Shown piece by piece: positions 7,858 through 16,828 of a stretch of 24,699 bases of DNA. Both the position numbers and the translations under genes were made by a program. Within the stretch, counting starts at the first letter, position 1; each line of letters opens with the position of its first letter. Source of the DNA: an uncultured Aquimonas sp. GTDB taxonomy: Bacteria > Pseudomonadota > Gammaproteobacteria > Xanthomonadales > Xanthomonadaceae. The stretch is from the NCBI GenBank assembly GCA_946481615.1, contig CAMLOR010000025.1, positions 1-24,699 on the forward strand. Direction: 5' to 3'. The notes beneath the pieces are model-generated. The model was not told the DNA's origin. It searched no databases and was given only the letters and a program-made list of their open reading frames with translations.

Positions 7858-10029
7858 ATGACGAACTTCCTTTTCCGCCTTGCCCTGCTGTTGTTCGCCG
7901 CCGCGCCGCTGGCGCAGGCGGCGGTCGATCCGAGCGAACTGCTTCCCATCGACGAGGCTTACAAGCTCAGCGCGCACGCCCCGGCGCGCGACCGCATCGA
8001 GTTCACCTGGAAGATCGCGGACGGCTATTACCTCTACCGCCACCGCATGGGGGCCTCGGCCACCGATTCGAGCTTCAAGTTCAATCCGCTCGAGCTGCCC
8101 GAAGGCATCGAGAAGACCGACGAGTTCTTCGGCACCACGCAGACCTATCGCGGCGAAGTCACCGCGGTGCTGACCGGCGCCGCCGCCAGCGGCGTGGACG
8201 AGGTCGAGTTCGCGGTGAAATACCAGGGCTGCGCCGACCTGGGCGTGTGCTATCCGCCGCATACCAAGCGCATCAAGGTCGCGCTGCCGCCGGAACGCGG
8301 CGACGCCGCGGCGTTCTCGCTGGCGCCGGCCGCCGCGCCGAATCCGCTGCAGCAGGCACTGGGCGGCGCTCCGGCCCCCGTGGCCGCGGCCGGCACCGAA
8401 ACCTTGCCGCTGCCGCCCGAGGAAGCCTTCGCGTTCGAAGCCATCGCCACCTCGCCCACCGAACTGCTGCTGCGCTTCACGCCGGCGCCGGGCTATTACC
8501 TCTATCGCGATCGGTCGAGCTTCAAGGTGGCGCAGGGCGAGGTCGCGCTGGCGACGCCGCAATGGCCCGAGGGCGCGCAGCACGAGGACGAGCACTTCGG
8601 CGCGGTCATCGTCTATTTCGAACAGATCGAAGTGCCGCTGCCGCTGCGCCGCACCGCCGAAGCCGCGCACACGATGACGCTGGAGGCGACCTTCCAGGGC
8701 TGCCAGACCGACGGCATCTGCTATCCGCCGATGACGCGCCGCGTCGATGTCGCGCTGCCGGCGGCTTCGCCCGGCCAGGTGGTTTCCACGGTGGAAGACC
8801 GCGCCGCGCCCGAGGGCGCGACCGGCTTCGTGCTGGCCCTGCTGCTGGCCTTCGGCGGCGGCCTGATCCTCAACCTGATGCCCTGCGTGCTGCCGGTGCT
8901 CTCGCTCAAGGCGGTGTCGCTGGCCGAGAGCGGACGCAGCGGCGGCCACGCGCGCGCCAGCGCGCTCTGGTACACGCTGGGCGTGCTGTGCGCGTTCGCG
9001 GCCGTGGGTGCGCTCGCGCTGGCGCTGCGCAGCGCAGGGCTGGCGCTGGGCTGGGGCTTCCAGTTGCAGCAGCCGGGCATCGTGGCGTTGCTCGCGCTGG
9101 TGGTGTTCGCCATCGGGCTGAATCTCTCCGGCGTGTTCGACGTCGGCGCGGGGCTGGCGGGCAGCGGCCAGTCGCTCACCGAAAAGCCCGGGCGCGCCGG
9201 CGATTTCTTCACCGGCGTGCTGGCGGTGGTAGTGGCGAGCCCCTGCACCGCGCCCTTCATGGGCACGGCGCTCGCCTTCGCGTTCGCGGCGCCCGCGGCG
9301 CTGGCGATCGGCGTGTTCCTCGCGCTCGGCCTGGGCCTCGCCACGCCCTTCCTGCTGATCGGTTTCGTGCCCGCCTTCGCGCGCGCGCTGCCGCGACCGG
9401 GGCTGTGGATGGAGACCTTCAAGCAGGTGCTGGCCTTCCCGATGTACCTGACGGCGGTGTGGCTGCTGTGGGTGCTGGGCAAGCAGCGCGGCATCGATGC
9501 GGTGGGCCTGGCGCTGGCCGGCGCCGTGATCGTGGGCGCGGCGCTGTGGTGGTGGGGCCGGCAGGGAATGCGCTCGGCGCCCTTGGCGCGCGGCCTGGCC
9601 GTGCTGCTGCTCGCCGTGGGGCTGAGTGCGGTGTGGATCGTGCACTCGCTGCCGGCGCAAGCGTCCGCGGCGAGCGTGTCCCGCGACGGTTCCGAGCCCT
9701 ACTCGGCCGCACGCCTCGACGCGCTGCGCGCCGAGGGCCGCGCCGTGTTCGTCAACATGACGGCCGACTGGTGCGTCACCTGCAAGATCAACGAGAAGAA
9801 CGTGCTGTCGGCGCCGGAATTCCGCGAGGCGCTGCAGGCGGCGGATGCCGTCTACCTCAAGGGCGACTGGACCAATGTCGATCCGGAGATCACCCGCTTC
9901 CTCGAAGCGCACGGCGCGGTCGGCGTGCCGCTCTACGTGGTGTTCGGGCCCACCGGCGACGGCATCGTGCTGTCGACCGTGCTGACACAGGCGGCGGTCG
10001 ACGCCGCCCTGGCCCAGGCGCGCCGATGA
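7858..10029 (+). CDS. dsbD: Thiol:disulfide interchange protein DsbD with duplicated N-terminal domain
   Basis: DsbD carries electrons from cytosolic thioredoxin across the inner membrane to periplasmic thiol proteins. The product has 723 residues (E. coli about 565). A signal peptide (to about residue 21) is followed by two successive nDsbD-like immunoglobulin-fold domains, each ending with the active pair: C125/C131 in YQGCADLGVCYPP and C282/C288 in FQGCQTDGICYPP. The membrane domain starts near residue 322 and has the two buried cysteines C343 (LMPCVLPV) and C463 (SPCTAPFMG) with eight or so hydrophobic segments. The periplasmic thioredoxin-like domain has DWCVTC (C639, C642). All cysteines needed for the relay are present, plus the extra N-terminal pair. 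The gene starts 4 nt after cutA and overlaps the next gene by ATGA. Confidence 0.95.
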   Translation: MTNFLFRLALLLFAAAPLAQAAVDPSELLPIDEAYKLSAHAPARDRIEFTWKIADGYYLYRHRMGASATDSSFKFNPLELPEGIEKTDEFFGTTQTYRGEVTAVLTGAAASGVDEVEFAVKYQGCADLGVCYPPHTKRIKVALPPERGDAAAFSLAPAAAPNPLQQALGGAPAPVAAAGTETLPLPPEEAFAFEAIATSPTELLLRFTPAPGYYLYRDRSSFKVAQGEVALATPQWPEGAQHEDEHFGAVIVYFEQIEVPLPLRRTAEAAHTMTLEATFQGCQTDGICYPPMTRRVDVALPAASPGQVVSTVEDRAAPEGATGFVLALLLAFGGGLILNLMPCVLPVLSLKAVSLAESGRSGGHARASALWYTLGVLCAFAAVGALALALRSAGLALGWGFQLQQPGIVALLALVVFAIGLNLSGVFDVGAGLAGSGQSLTEKPGRAGDFFTGVLAVVVASPCTAPFMGTALAFAFAAPAALAIGVFLALGLGLATPFLLIGFVPAFARALPRPGLWMETFKQVLAFPMYLTAVWLLWVLGKQRGIDAVGLALAGAVIVGAALWWWGRQGMRSAPLARGLAVLLLAVGLSAVWIVHSLPAQASAASVSRDGSEPYSAARLDALRAEGRAVFVNMTADWCVTCKINEKNVLSAPEFREALQAADAVYLKGDWTNVDPEITRFLEAHGAVGVPLYVVFGPTGDGIVLSTVLTQAAVDAALAQARR

Positions 10030-10550
10030 AGGCGGCGCGCCTCGCGCTGCTGCTTGGCGCAGCCGTGGCGGCCGGCGGCCTGGGCCTGTGGGCGGGGGCG
10101 CGATTCACGGGCGGCGGCTCGGTGGATGCCGGCCTCGTCGGCCAGCCTGCGCCGGAGATCGCGCTGCCCGGTCTCGACGGCCGGGTGCGCTCGCTCGCCG
10201 AGTTCGGCGGCCGACCGCTGCTGATCAACTTCTGGGCGAGCTGGTGCGGGCCCTGCATCGAGGAAATGCCGATGCTCGATGCCTTCGCCGCGAAACAGTC
10301 GGGCAACGGCGTGCAAGTGGTCGGCATCGCGCTCGACCAGCGCGAGGCGGTCGAAGCCTTCCTGCGCAAGACCCCGGTGCGTTATCCGGTGCTGCTCGAA
10401 GCGCCCGGCTCCTCCGATACCTCGGTCCGCTTCGGCAACGCGCGCGGCGTGCTGCCCTACAGCGTGCTCGTGGACGCGCAGGGCCGCATCGCGGCGGCCA
10501 GGATCGGTCCGTTCCGCGGCGACGAGCTGGAGCGCTTCGCGGCGCCGTAG
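10026..10550 (+). CDS. TlpA/ResA-like membrane-anchored thioredoxin
   Basis: A 174-residue periplasmic thiol:disulfide oxidoreductase of the TlpA/ResA group. Residues about 4-24 are an uncleaved anchor or signal peptide without a lipobox cysteine. The thioredoxin fold follows: [44 protein letters not shown], with active-site C74-G-P-C77, and the cis-Pro segment [13 protein letters not shown]. The ATG overlaps the dsbD stop (ATGA), so translation is probably coupled, and DsbD is the likely electron donor. Such proteins reduce apocytochrome c or other periplasmic thiols. The specific client cannot be read from the sequence, so no gene symbol is assigned. Confidence 0.9.
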   Translation: MKAARLALLLGAAVAAGGLGLWAGARFTGGGSVDAGLVGQPAPEIALPGLDGRVRSLAEFGGRPLLINFWASWCGPCIEEMPMLDAFAAKQSGNGVQVVGIALDQREAVEAFLRKTPVRYPVLLEAPGSSDTSVRFGNARGVLPYSVLVDAQGRIAAARIGPFRGDELERFAAP

Positions 10551-10578
10551 TGCTCGTTCAAACGGTCGTATGTTGCGG

Positions 10579-10608
10579 AGAACTTCGGCCAACTCGTGCC
10601 CAAGTTCT
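10579..10608. promoter_or_regulatory. Inverted repeat in the tlpA-aroQ gap
   Basis: AGAACTT at 10579-10585 pairs with AAGTTCT at 10602-10608 across 16 bases. It lies in the 106-bp gap before aroQ, which is otherwise unremarkable and has no clear promoter. It could be an operator for the aroQ-acc genes or a weak stem-loop after tlpA. A 7-bp chance match is also possible. Confidence 0.3.
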
Positions 10609-10656
10609 GGACAACGCGACGCCGCTTCCTCCAGACTTCCGCCCCTCGACGGGGGT

Positions 10657-11139
10657 ATGGCCGTGGCCAAGCTGCTGGTCCTCAACGGACCCAATCTCAA
10701 CCTGCTGGGCATGCGCGAACCGGGCATCTACGGCCACGCCACGCTGGCGCAGATCGGCGCCGACCTGGCGCGCCGCGCCGGCGAGGCGGGGCATGCCCTG
10801 GAAACCTTCCAGTCGAACGCCGAGCACGAGTTGATCGACCGCGTGCAGGCCGCCCGCGACGACGGCACCGGTTTCATCCTGATCAACCCGGCCGGCTATA
10901 CCCACACCAGCGTCGCCCTGCGCGATGCCCTGGCCGCGGTGAAGCTCCCCTTCATCGAAGTCCACCTTTCCAACCCGCACGCGCGCGAGCCGTTCCGTCA
11001 CAAGTCGCTGTTCTCGGATCTCGCGGTGGGCGTGGTGGCGGGCTTCGGCCCGCTGAGCTACGGGCTGGCGCTGGCCGCCGCCCTGCACCGGATCGCGCCG
11101 CCCGAGGCCGCGCGCGAAGAAATCCAGACCGGAATCTGA
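10657..11139 (+). CDS. aroQ: Type II 3-dehydroquinate dehydratase
   Basis: AroQ catalyses dehydration of 3-dehydroquinate to 3-dehydroshikimate in the cytosolic shikimate pathway, as a dodecamer. The 160-residue product has the full type II signature: [18 protein letters not shown] with catalytic Arg20 and Tyr25, [17 protein letters not shown] with Asn77, and [17 protein letters not shown] with catalytic His103 and Arg114. The ATG at 10657 has a G-rich stretch just upstream. The gene sits 27 nt before accB, an order common in gammaproteobacteria. Confidence 0.97.
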   Translation: MAVAKLLVLNGPNLNLLGMREPGIYGHATLAQIGADLARRAGEAGHALETFQSNAEHELIDRVQAARDDGTGFILINPAGYTHTSVALRDALAAVKLPFIEVHLSNPHAREPFRHKSLFSDLAVGVVAGFGPLSYGLALAAALHRIAPPEAAREEIQTGI

Positions 11140-11166
11140 TTCCCCCTTACCCACGCCGAGGCCGCC

Positions 11167-11646
11167 ATGGACCTGCGCAAGATCAAGAAGCTGATCGACC
11201 TGCTCGAAGAGTCGAATCTCGCCGAAATCGAAATCAAGGAAGGCGAAGAATCCGTGCGCCTGGCCCGCACGCCCAAGGGCACGCCGGTGCAGTACGCGGC
11301 GCCCGCGCCCATGCACCACGCCCCGATGCACCACGAACCGATGCGCGCCGCGCCGGTCGCGGGCGGCGCCGAAAGCGCGGCGCCCGCGCGCGCCGGCGCC
11401 GAGATGCCCGACGGCCACGTCGTGCGCTCGCCGATGGTCGGCACCTTCTACGCCTCGCCCTCGCCCGACGCTGCGCCCTTCGTGAAGGTGGGCCAGGCGG
11501 TGAAGGCCGGCGAGACGCTGGGCATCATCGAGGCGATGAAGATGTTCAACCCGATCGAGGCCGACGTCAGCGGCACCGTCACCGCCATCCTGGCCTCGAC
11601 CGGCCGGCCGGTCGAATTCGACGAACCGCTGTTCGTGATCAGCTGA
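11167..11646 (+). CDS. accB: Biotin carboxyl carrier protein of acetyl-CoA carboxylase
   Basis: AccB carries biotin between the biotin carboxylase (AccC) and carboxyltransferase (AccA/AccD) subunits in the first step of fatty-acid synthesis. The 159-residue product has the N-terminal helix [34 protein letters not shown], a linker rich in Ala, Pro, His and Met (about residues 38-80), and the biotinyl domain (about 82-159) with [19 protein letters not shown] and the biotinylation site EAMKMFN, in which Lys125 is modified. The linker repeats [11 protein letters not shown], which is somewhat His/Met-rich. accC follows after one nucleotide, so the pair is an operon. Confidence 0.97.
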   Translation: MDLRKIKKLIDLLEESNLAEIEIKEGEESVRLARTPKGTPVQYAAPAPMHHAPMHHEPMRAAPVAGGAESAAPARAGAEMPDGHVVRSPMVGTFYASPSPDAAPFVKVGQAVKAGETLGIIEAMKMFNPIEADVSGTVTAILASTGRPVEFDEPLFVIS

Positions 11647-11647
11647 C

Positions 11648-13015
11648 ATGCTCGACAAAGTCGTCATCGCCAACCGCGGCGAGATCGCGCTGCGCATCCT
11701 GCGCGCCTGCCACGCGCTCGGCATCAAGACCGTGGCGGTGCACTCCACCGTCGACCGCAACCTCAAGCACGTGGCGATGGCGGACGAATCGGTCTGCATC
11801 GGGCCGGCGCCTTCGCCCGAGTCGTATCTCAATGTGCCGGCCATCATCGCGGCCGCTGAAGTAACGGACGCGCAGGCCATCCACCCGGGCTACGGCTTTC
11901 TTTCCGAGAACGCCGACTTCGCCGAGCGCGTGGAGAAAAGCGGCTTCGTGTTCATCGGCCCGAAGGCCGACACCATCCGCCTGATGGGCGACAAGGTCGA
12001 AGCCATCAAGGCCATGAAAGCTGCCGGCGTGCCGTGCGTGCCGGGCTCCGGCGGGCCGTTGGGCGACGATGCGGTGACCAACACCAAGATCGCGCGCGAG
12101 ATCGGTTATCCCGTGATCGTGAAGGCGGCCGGCGGCGGCGGCGGGCGCGGCATGCGCGTGGTGCACACCGAGATGGCGCTGATGTCGGCCATCGCCACCA
12201 CCAAGGAGGAGGCCAAGGCGGCCTTCGGCAACGACATGGTGTACATGGAGAAATTCCTGGAGAACCCGCGCCACGTGGAGATCCAGGTGCTGGCCGACGG
12301 CCAGGGCGGCGCCATCCACCTGGGCGAACGCGATTGCTCGATGCAGCGCCGCCATCAGAAAGTCGTGGAAGAAGCGCCGGCGCCCGGCATCACCGACGAG
12401 CAGCGTGCCGAAATCGGCCGCGTCTGCGTCGAGGCCTGCCTGCGCATCGGCTACCGCGGCGCGGGCACGTTCGAGTTCCTCTACGAGGACGGCCGCTTCT
12501 ACTTCATCGAAATGAACACGCGCATCCAGGTCGAGCATCCGGTGACGGAACTCGTCACGGGCATCGACCTCGTGCGCGAACAACTGCTGATCGCGAGCGG
12601 CCGCCCGCTGTCGATCAAGCAGTCCGACGTGGTGCTGAAAGGCCACGCCATCGAATGCCGCATCAACGCCGAGGATCCGGACTCCTTCCTGCCCTCGCCC
12701 GGCCTGATCAAGCATTTCCACGCGCCCGGCGGCCCCGGCGTGCGCGTCGACTCGCACATCTACGAAGGCTACCGCGTGCCGGCCAACTACGACTCGATGA
12801 TCGGCAAACTCATCGTGCACGGCGCCGACCGCGACACCGCCATCGCCCGCATGCGCGTGGCGCTGTCGGAAATGGTCGTCGACGGCATCAAGACCAACGT
12901 GCCCCTGCAGCAGCGCATCATGGCCGACAGCGGCTTCCAGCGCGGCGGCATGAACATCCACTACCTCGAGAAGCGCCTGAAGGAGCAGAAGGAAAAGGCG
13001 ATCGGGCTGGGCTGA
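11648..13015 (+). CDS. accC: Biotin carboxylase subunit of acetyl-CoA carboxylase
   Basis: AccC uses ATP and bicarbonate to carboxylate the biotin on AccB. The 455-residue product starts [26 protein letters not shown] and has the full ATP-grasp fold: the glycine-rich lid [62 protein letters not shown] with the catalytic Glu and Arg, and the C-terminal domain with ECRINAED and YDSMIGKLI. Its length is close to that of E. coli AccC (449), with a slightly longer, charged C-terminus. It is separated from accB by one nucleotide and from prmA by four, so the three genes are probably co-transcribed. Confidence 0.98.
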   Translation: MLDKVVIANRGEIALRILRACHALGIKTVAVHSTVDRNLKHVAMADESVCIGPAPSPESYLNVPAIIAAAEVTDAQAIHPGYGFLSENADFAERVEKSGFVFIGPKADTIRLMGDKVEAIKAMKAAGVPCVPGSGGPLGDDAVTNTKIAREIGYPVIVKAAGGGGGRGMRVVHTEMALMSAIATTKEEAKAAFGNDMVYMEKFLENPRHVEIQVLADGQGGAIHLGERDCSMQRRHQKVVEEAPAPGITDEQRAEIGRVCVEACLRIGYRGAGTFEFLYEDGRFYFIEMNTRIQVEHPVTELVTGIDLVREQLLIASGRPLSIKQSDVVLKGHAIECRINAEDPDSFLPSPGLIKHFHAPGGPGVRVDSHIYEGYRVPANYDSMIGKLIVHGADRDTAIARMRVALSEMVVDGIKTNVPLQQRIMADSGFQRGGMNIHYLEKRLKEQKEKAIGLG

Positions 13016-13019
13016 TCGT

Positions 13020-13919
13020 ATGCCTTTCCTCGAGATCACTCTTCCCTGCCGCGAAGCGGACCACGCCCGCGTCGAGCACGCGCTCGAGGACGTCGGCGCG
13101 ATCTCGGTGACGATGATGGACGCGCACGCGGAAGAGCCCGACGAGCAGGCGATCTTCGAGCCCGGCGTGGGTGAGCAGCCGCTGTGGCGCGAGATGACGG
13201 TGACGGCGCTGTTCGCCGGCGGCACGAAACCGCAGGCCGTGCTGGATGCGCTCGAAACCTTCGACGATGGGCTCGATCTGGCCGGCGCGCAGTTCCGCGA
13301 GGTCGAAGACCAGGATTGGGAACGCGCGTGGATGGATCAGTACCGGCCGATGCGGTTCGGCGAGCGGTTATGGATCACGCCGTGGAATCTCGATCCTCCT
13401 GACGCCAGCGAAGACGCGATCATCGTCCGTCTGGACCCCGGACTCGCATTCGGCACCGGCACGCATCCCACGACGGCGCTCTGCCTCGAATGGCTCGACG
13501 GCCTCGACCTGCACGGCCAGGACGTGCTCGATTTCGGCTGCGGCTCGGGCATCCTCGCCATCGCCGCGCTCAAGCTCGGCGCGCGCCGCGCGCTCGGCGT
13601 CGACAACGATCCACAGGCGCTCGCCGCGAGCGCCGACAACGCGCAGCGCAACGGCGTGGGCGAACGCTTCGAGGTGGTGCTGCCGCAGGACGAGCCCGCC
13701 GCGCAGTATCCGGTCGTCGTCGCCAACATCCTGGCCAGCGCCCTCGATGCGCTCGCTCCGCTGCTCGCGGCGCGCACGCAGGCCGGCGGCCGCATCGCAC
13801 TCTCGGGCATCCTCGCCGGGCAGGAACCCGAATTGCTGCAGCGCTACGCCGAATGGTTCGACGAGCTGCGCGTGGCGCAGCGCGAGGACTGGATCCGCAT
13901 CGAAGGCACGCGGCGCTAG
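13020..13919 (+). CDS. prmA: Ribosomal protein L11 methyltransferase
   Basis: PrmA trimethylates the N-terminus and lysines of ribosomal protein L11 using S-adenosylmethionine. The 299-residue product has the N-terminal ferredoxin-like substrate-recognition domain ([34 protein letters not shown]), the linker motif [24 protein letters not shown], then [22 protein letters not shown], the SAM-binding motif [20 protein letters not shown] (around residues 168-188) and [10 protein letters not shown]. Length is as in E. coli (293). It follows accC by 4 nt, a conserved neighbour relation. Its TAG stop codon is also the first three bases of a -10-like hexamer for the next gene. Confidence 0.97.
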   Translation: MPFLEITLPCREADHARVEHALEDVGAISVTMMDAHAEEPDEQAIFEPGVGEQPLWREMTVTALFAGGTKPQAVLDALETFDDGLDLAGAQFREVEDQDWERAWMDQYRPMRFGERLWITPWNLDPPDASEDAIIVRLDPGLAFGTGTHPTTALCLEWLDGLDLHGQDVLDFGCGSGILAIAALKLGARRALGVDNDPQALAASADNAQRNGVGERFEVVLPQDEPAAQYPVVVANILASALDALAPLLAARTQAGGRIALSGILAGQEPELLQRYAEWFDELRVAQREDWIRIEGTRR

Positions 13920-13922
13920 ACT
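13917..13922 (+). promoter_or_regulatory. Putative -10 hexamer for the zinc-ribbon/DUF3426 gene
   Basis: TAGACT is followed by exactly six bases (CCTCGC) and the ATG at 13929. No ribosome-binding site is present. The spacing would place the transcription start at or next to the ATG, giving a leaderless mRNA. The hexamer overlaps the prmA stop codon. No -35 match was recognised, so the call depends on recurrence of this arrangement elsewhere in the window. Confidence 0.4.
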
Positions 13923-13928
13923 CCTCGC

Positions 13929-14675
13929 ATGTACACCCAGTGCCCGCACTGCCTCAGCGTGTACCAGCCCACGCCCCACGTGCTGGCGCGCAGCCGCGGC
14001 CGGCTGCGCTGCGGCGTGTGCGAAAACGATTTCGATGCGCTCGAACGCCTGACCGAGCAACCCATCCACGCCGCGGCGCCGCCGGTCACACCGAGCAGCA
14101 CCGTCGTTCGCGTCGACCCCGAACACCCCCCGCAACAGGGGCATTTGTTCGAACCGGCGGCACCCGAATCGCCGACGTTCGTTGCACGCGAAACCACGCG
14201 CGGCGCGGCGCGCGGCAATGGCGCGTGGTGGGCGGGTTCGCTGGCGCTTGCGTTGCTGCTGGGCGCGCAGATCGTGCTGGCGCAGCGCGCCGAACTGGCG
14301 CGCGATCCGCAGTGGCGCGGCTGGCTGCAACAGGCCTGCACGCACCTGCGCTGCACGCTGCCCGCCTGGCGCGACGTGACCGCGCTGCGCCTCACCGCGC
14401 GCGACGTGCGACCGCACCCTTCGGTGTCCGAAGCGCTGATGATCAGCGCCACCTTCCGCAACGACGCGCCCTGGCCGCAGGCCTGGCCGGTGCTGCAGAT
14501 CTCGCTTTCCGACCTCGACGGCAGGCCGGTGGCGATGCGGCGTTTCGAAGTGGGCGAATACCTCGGCTCCGCACCGCGCGAAGCCACGCTCGCTCCCGGG
14601 CAATCGGCGACCGCCACGCTCGAAGTGCAGGACCCGGGCAAGCAGGCGGTGGCCTTCGCTTTCGACTTCCTCTGA
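13929..14675 (+). CDS. Zinc-ribbon, membrane-anchored DUF3426 protein
   Basis: A 248-residue protein of unknown function. The N-terminus is an MJ0042-type zinc ribbon: C5-P-H-C8 and C28-G-V-C31. A variable linker follows, then one predicted transmembrane helix at about residues 100-119 ([20 protein letters not shown]). The C-terminal half is the DUF3426 domain ([69 protein letters not shown]), a beta-sandwich resembling FxLYD-type domains, which would face the periplasm. The gene lies between prmA and fis, its usual place in Xanthomonas-like genomes. The family is conserved, but no biochemical role is established. Confidence 0.88.
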   Translation: MYTQCPHCLSVYQPTPHVLARSRGRLRCGVCENDFDALERLTEQPIHAAAPPVTPSSTVVRVDPEHPPQQGHLFEPAAPESPTFVARETTRGAARGNGAWWAGSLALALLLGAQIVLAQRAELARDPQWRGWLQQACTHLRCTLPAWRDVTALRLTARDVRPHPSVSEALMISATFRNDAPWPQAWPVLQISLSDLDGRPVAMRRFEVGEYLGSAPREATLAPGQSATATLEVQDPGKQAVAFAFDFL

Positions 14676-14734
14676 AAGCACGCGCCGCCGTTCAATCACT
14701 TGCACGCGCGTTAGCAAAACGGACAGCGCGGCGT

Positions 14735-14740
14735 TACACT
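14735..14740 (+). promoter_or_regulatory. Possible -10 hexamer upstream of fis
   Basis: TACACT lies in the 133-bp DUF3426-fis gap and would give a leader of about 60 nt. No good -35 was found 16-18 bp upstream. The rest of the gap shows no clear hairpin terminator. Confidence 0.25.
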
Positions 14741-14808
14741 CGCTCCCCCGTCGCGCAAAGCGCCGGAATGCAACAACGCGACACGCAACACTGGGGAGCC
14801 GCACGTCC

Positions 14809-15090
14809 GTGAATGCCTTGCATGCCCTGCGCACCGACGCAGCGCCCGTGGATTGGTCGTCCCAGCCGGCCCTGCGCGAATGCGTGGCGCGCGCCGTACG
14901 CCGCTACCTCGCCGATCTGGGCAATCACGACGTCGACGATCTCTACGAAGTGGTGCTGCGCGAAGTCGAAGCGCCGCTGTTCGCCGAGGTGATGCGGCAC
15001 TGCGAAGGCAACCAGACGCGCGCCGCCGCCGCGCTCGGCATCAACCGCGCCACGCTGCGCAAGAAGCTGCGCGAGTACAAGCTCGGCTGA
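14809..15090 (+). CDS. fis: Fis-family nucleoid-associated DNA-binding protein
   Basis: Fis is a homodimeric DNA-bending protein that activates rRNA promoters and shapes the nucleoid. The 93-residue product (E. coli 98) has the four-helix Fis core: [71 protein letters not shown], in which the last 40 residues are the helix-turn-helix. No in-frame ATG precedes the core, so GTG at 14809 is taken as the start; GGGGAG lies 10 nt upstream. In E. coli fis follows dusB; here it lies between the DUF3426 gene and purH, as in other Lysobacterales. Confidence 0.92.
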   Translation: MNALHALRTDAAPVDWSSQPALRECVARAVRRYLADLGNHDVDDLYEVVLREVEAPLFAEVMRHCEGNQTRAAAALGINRATLRKKLREYKLG

Positions 15091-15096
15091 GCCTTC

Positions 15097-15102
15097 TATA
15101 AT
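15097..15102 (+). promoter_or_regulatory. -10 hexamer of the purH promoter
   Basis: A perfect TATAAT in a very GC-rich context, 7-12 nt after the fis stop and 25 nt before the purH start. A possible -35, AGTACA at 15074-15079, has 17-bp spacing but is weak and lies within the fis coding end. Transcription would start near 15109, inside the inverted repeat at 15106-15122. Confidence 0.6.
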
Positions 15103-15105
15103 CCG

Positions 15106-15122
15106 CACCTCGCCACGAGGTG
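15106..15122. promoter_or_regulatory. Perfect inverted repeat over the purH start region and Shine-Dalgarno
   Basis: CACCTCG and CGAGGTG form a perfect 7-bp dyad around a CCA centre. The right arm contains the GAGGTG ribosome-binding site that lies 4 nt before the purH ATG. Depending on the exact transcription start it could be a repressor operator directly after the -10, or an mRNA hairpin hiding the ribosome site. It does not resemble the E. coli PurR box. Confidence 0.5.
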
Positions 15123-15126
15123 CCCC

Positions 15127-16713
15127 ATGCCGTCGAACGCCCCCCACGAGCCCCGGCTGCGCGTGCGCCGCGCGCTGCTTTCGGTTTCCGACAAGACCGG
15201 CCTGCTGGAGCTGGCTCGCGCACTGGCGCGCCACGAGGTCGAACTGCTGTCCACGGGCGGCACCGCGAAGGCGCTGCGCGAGGCCGGGCTGGCCGTGAAG
15301 GACGTCGGCGAGGTCACCGGCTTCCCCGAGATCATGGACGGCCGCGTGAAGACGCTGCATCCGAAGATCCACGGCGGCCTGCTCGGCCGGCGCGGCATGG
15401 ACGACGCCGTGATGGCCCAACACGGCATCGGCGCCATCGATCTGCTGGTGCTGAACCTGTATCCGTTCGAGAAGGTGAGCATGGATCCGGCCAGCACCTT
15501 CGACGACATCGTCGAGAACATCGACATCGGCGGCCCGGCCATGCTGCGCGCCGCCGCCAAGAACTTCGCGCACGTGGCGGTGGCGACCGACCCCGCGCAG
15601 TACCCCGCGCTGGCGGCCGAACTCGACGGCAACGAAGGCACGCTGTCCGGGCCGACGCGCTTCGCGCTGGCCGTGGCGGCGTTCAACCGCGTGGCGCAAT
15701 ACGACGCCTTCATCGGCAACTGGATGTCGGGCCTCGACGCGCAGCGCGCGCCGACGCTGTTCCCGGCGCAGCAGAACAGCAACTTCGTGAAGGTGATGGA
15801 CCTGCGCTACGGCGAGAACCCGCACCAGCAGGCCGCGTTCTACCGCGATCTGTGGCCGGTGCCGGGCACGCTTGCCACCTTCACGCAGCTGCAGGGCAAG
15901 GAACTGTCGTTCAACAATCTCGCCGATGCCGACGCGGCATGGGAGTGCGTGCGCCAGTTCGAGCGGCCGGCCTGCGTGATCGTCAAGCACGCCAATCCCT
16001 GCGGCGTGGCCGAAGCGGCCTCCGTGGGCGAGGCCTACGAACTGGCCTACGCCACCGATGCCACCTCGGCCTTCGGCGGCATCCTCGCCTTCAACCGCAC
16101 GCTCGATGCCGCCACCGCGAAGACGATCCTCGATCGCCAGTTCGTGGAAGTGCTGATCGCGCCGGAATTCGACGCGGACGCGCTGGCGGTGTGTTCGAAG
16201 AAGGCCAACGTGCGCGTGATCCGCATCCCGCATGGCGCGGGCCGCAACAACATGGACGTCAAGCGCGTCGGCTCCGGCCTGCTGATGCAGACCAGCGACA
16301 TCCGCGAGGTGACGCGCGACGAGCTCAAGGTAGTGACGAAGCGCGCGCCGACGCCGCAGGAACTCGACGACCTGTTGTTCGCCTGGCGCGTGGCGAAGTA
16401 CGTGAAATCCAATGCCATCGTCTACGCCAAGGACGCGCGCACCGTCGGCGTGGGCGCCGGCCAAATGAGCCGCGTGGTGAGTGCGAAGATCGCCGGCCTG
16501 AAGGCCGCGGAAGCGGGCCTCGTGGTGCCCGGCTCGGTGATGGCGAGCGATGCCTTCTTCCCCTTCCGCGACGGCATCGACGCCGCCGCGGCGGCCGGCA
16601 TCCGCGCCGTGATCCAGCCCGGCGGCTCGATGCGCGACAGCGAAGTGATCGCGGCCGCCGACGAGCACGATCTGGCGATGGTGTTCACCGGCGTGCGGCA
16701 TTTCCGGCACTGA
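15127..16713 (+). CDS. purH: Bifunctional AICAR formyltransferase / IMP cyclohydrolase
   Basis: PurH catalyses the last two steps of de novo IMP synthesis: formyl transfer from 10-formyl-THF to AICAR, then ring closure. The 528-residue product has the N-terminal MGS-like cyclohydrolase domain (about 1-200: [61 protein letters not shown]) and the C-terminal transformylase domain ([28 protein letters not shown], and [12 protein letters not shown] with catalytic Lys287-His288). The end, [44 protein letters not shown], is typical. Length matches E. coli (529). It is likely co-transcribed with purD, which follows after a REP-like repeat. Confidence 0.98.
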   Translation: MPSNAPHEPRLRVRRALLSVSDKTGLLELARALARHEVELLSTGGTAKALREAGLAVKDVGEVTGFPEIMDGRVKTLHPKIHGGLLGRRGMDDAVMAQHGIGAIDLLVLNLYPFEKVSMDPASTFDDIVENIDIGGPAMLRAAAKNFAHVAVATDPAQYPALAAELDGNEGTLSGPTRFALAVAAFNRVAQYDAFIGNWMSGLDAQRAPTLFPAQQNSNFVKVMDLRYGENPHQQAAFYRDLWPVPGTLATFTQLQGKELSFNNLADADAAWECVRQFERPACVIVKHANPCGVAEAASVGEAYELAYATDATSAFGGILAFNRTLDAATAKTILDRQFVEVLIAPEFDADALAVCSKKANVRVIRIPHGAGRNNMDVKRVGSGLLMQTSDIREVTRDELKVVTKRAPTPQELDDLLFAWRVAKYVKSNAIVYAKDARTVGVGAGQMSRVVSAKIAGLKAAEAGLVVPGSVMASDAFFPFRDGIDAAAAAGIRAVIQPGGSMRDSEVIAAADEHDLAMVFTGVRHFRH

Positions 16714-16717
16714 TGCG

Positions 16718-16799
16718 CGCCTCGACCGTTCGGGGCGAGCTTGTCGAACCCGCACCTCGAGGCATCGGTTCGACAGGCTCACCGCGAACGGTCGAGGCG
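16718..16799. repeat. REP-like inverted repeat (family A) between purH and purD
   Basis: Two 33-base arms (16718-16750 and 16767-16799) are reverse complements with three mismatches, separated by 16 bases that contain the small palindrome CCTCGAGG. The core reads GGTTCGACA[AG]GCTC, a dispersed intergenic repeat type I recall from many high-GC proteobacterial genomes. It begins 4 nt after the purH stop. The long stem could act as an mRNA hairpin attenuating or stabilising between purH and purD. The purD start follows 29 nt after the repeat with only a weak ribosome site. No transposase is linked. Confidence 0.85.
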
Positions 16800-16828
16800 G
16801 ACTGGATCCAGGCAATGGCGGACAGCTC

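Noticed and set aside
7699..9912. 737-codon minus-strand open frame over cutA/dsbD
   Set aside because: Mirror of dsbD; Arg/Gln/His-rich with no domain.
16718..16799. Inverted repeat considered as insertion-sequence ends or a miniature transposon
   Set aside because: No target-site duplication or transposase, and the palindromic single-unit form fits a REP-like element better.
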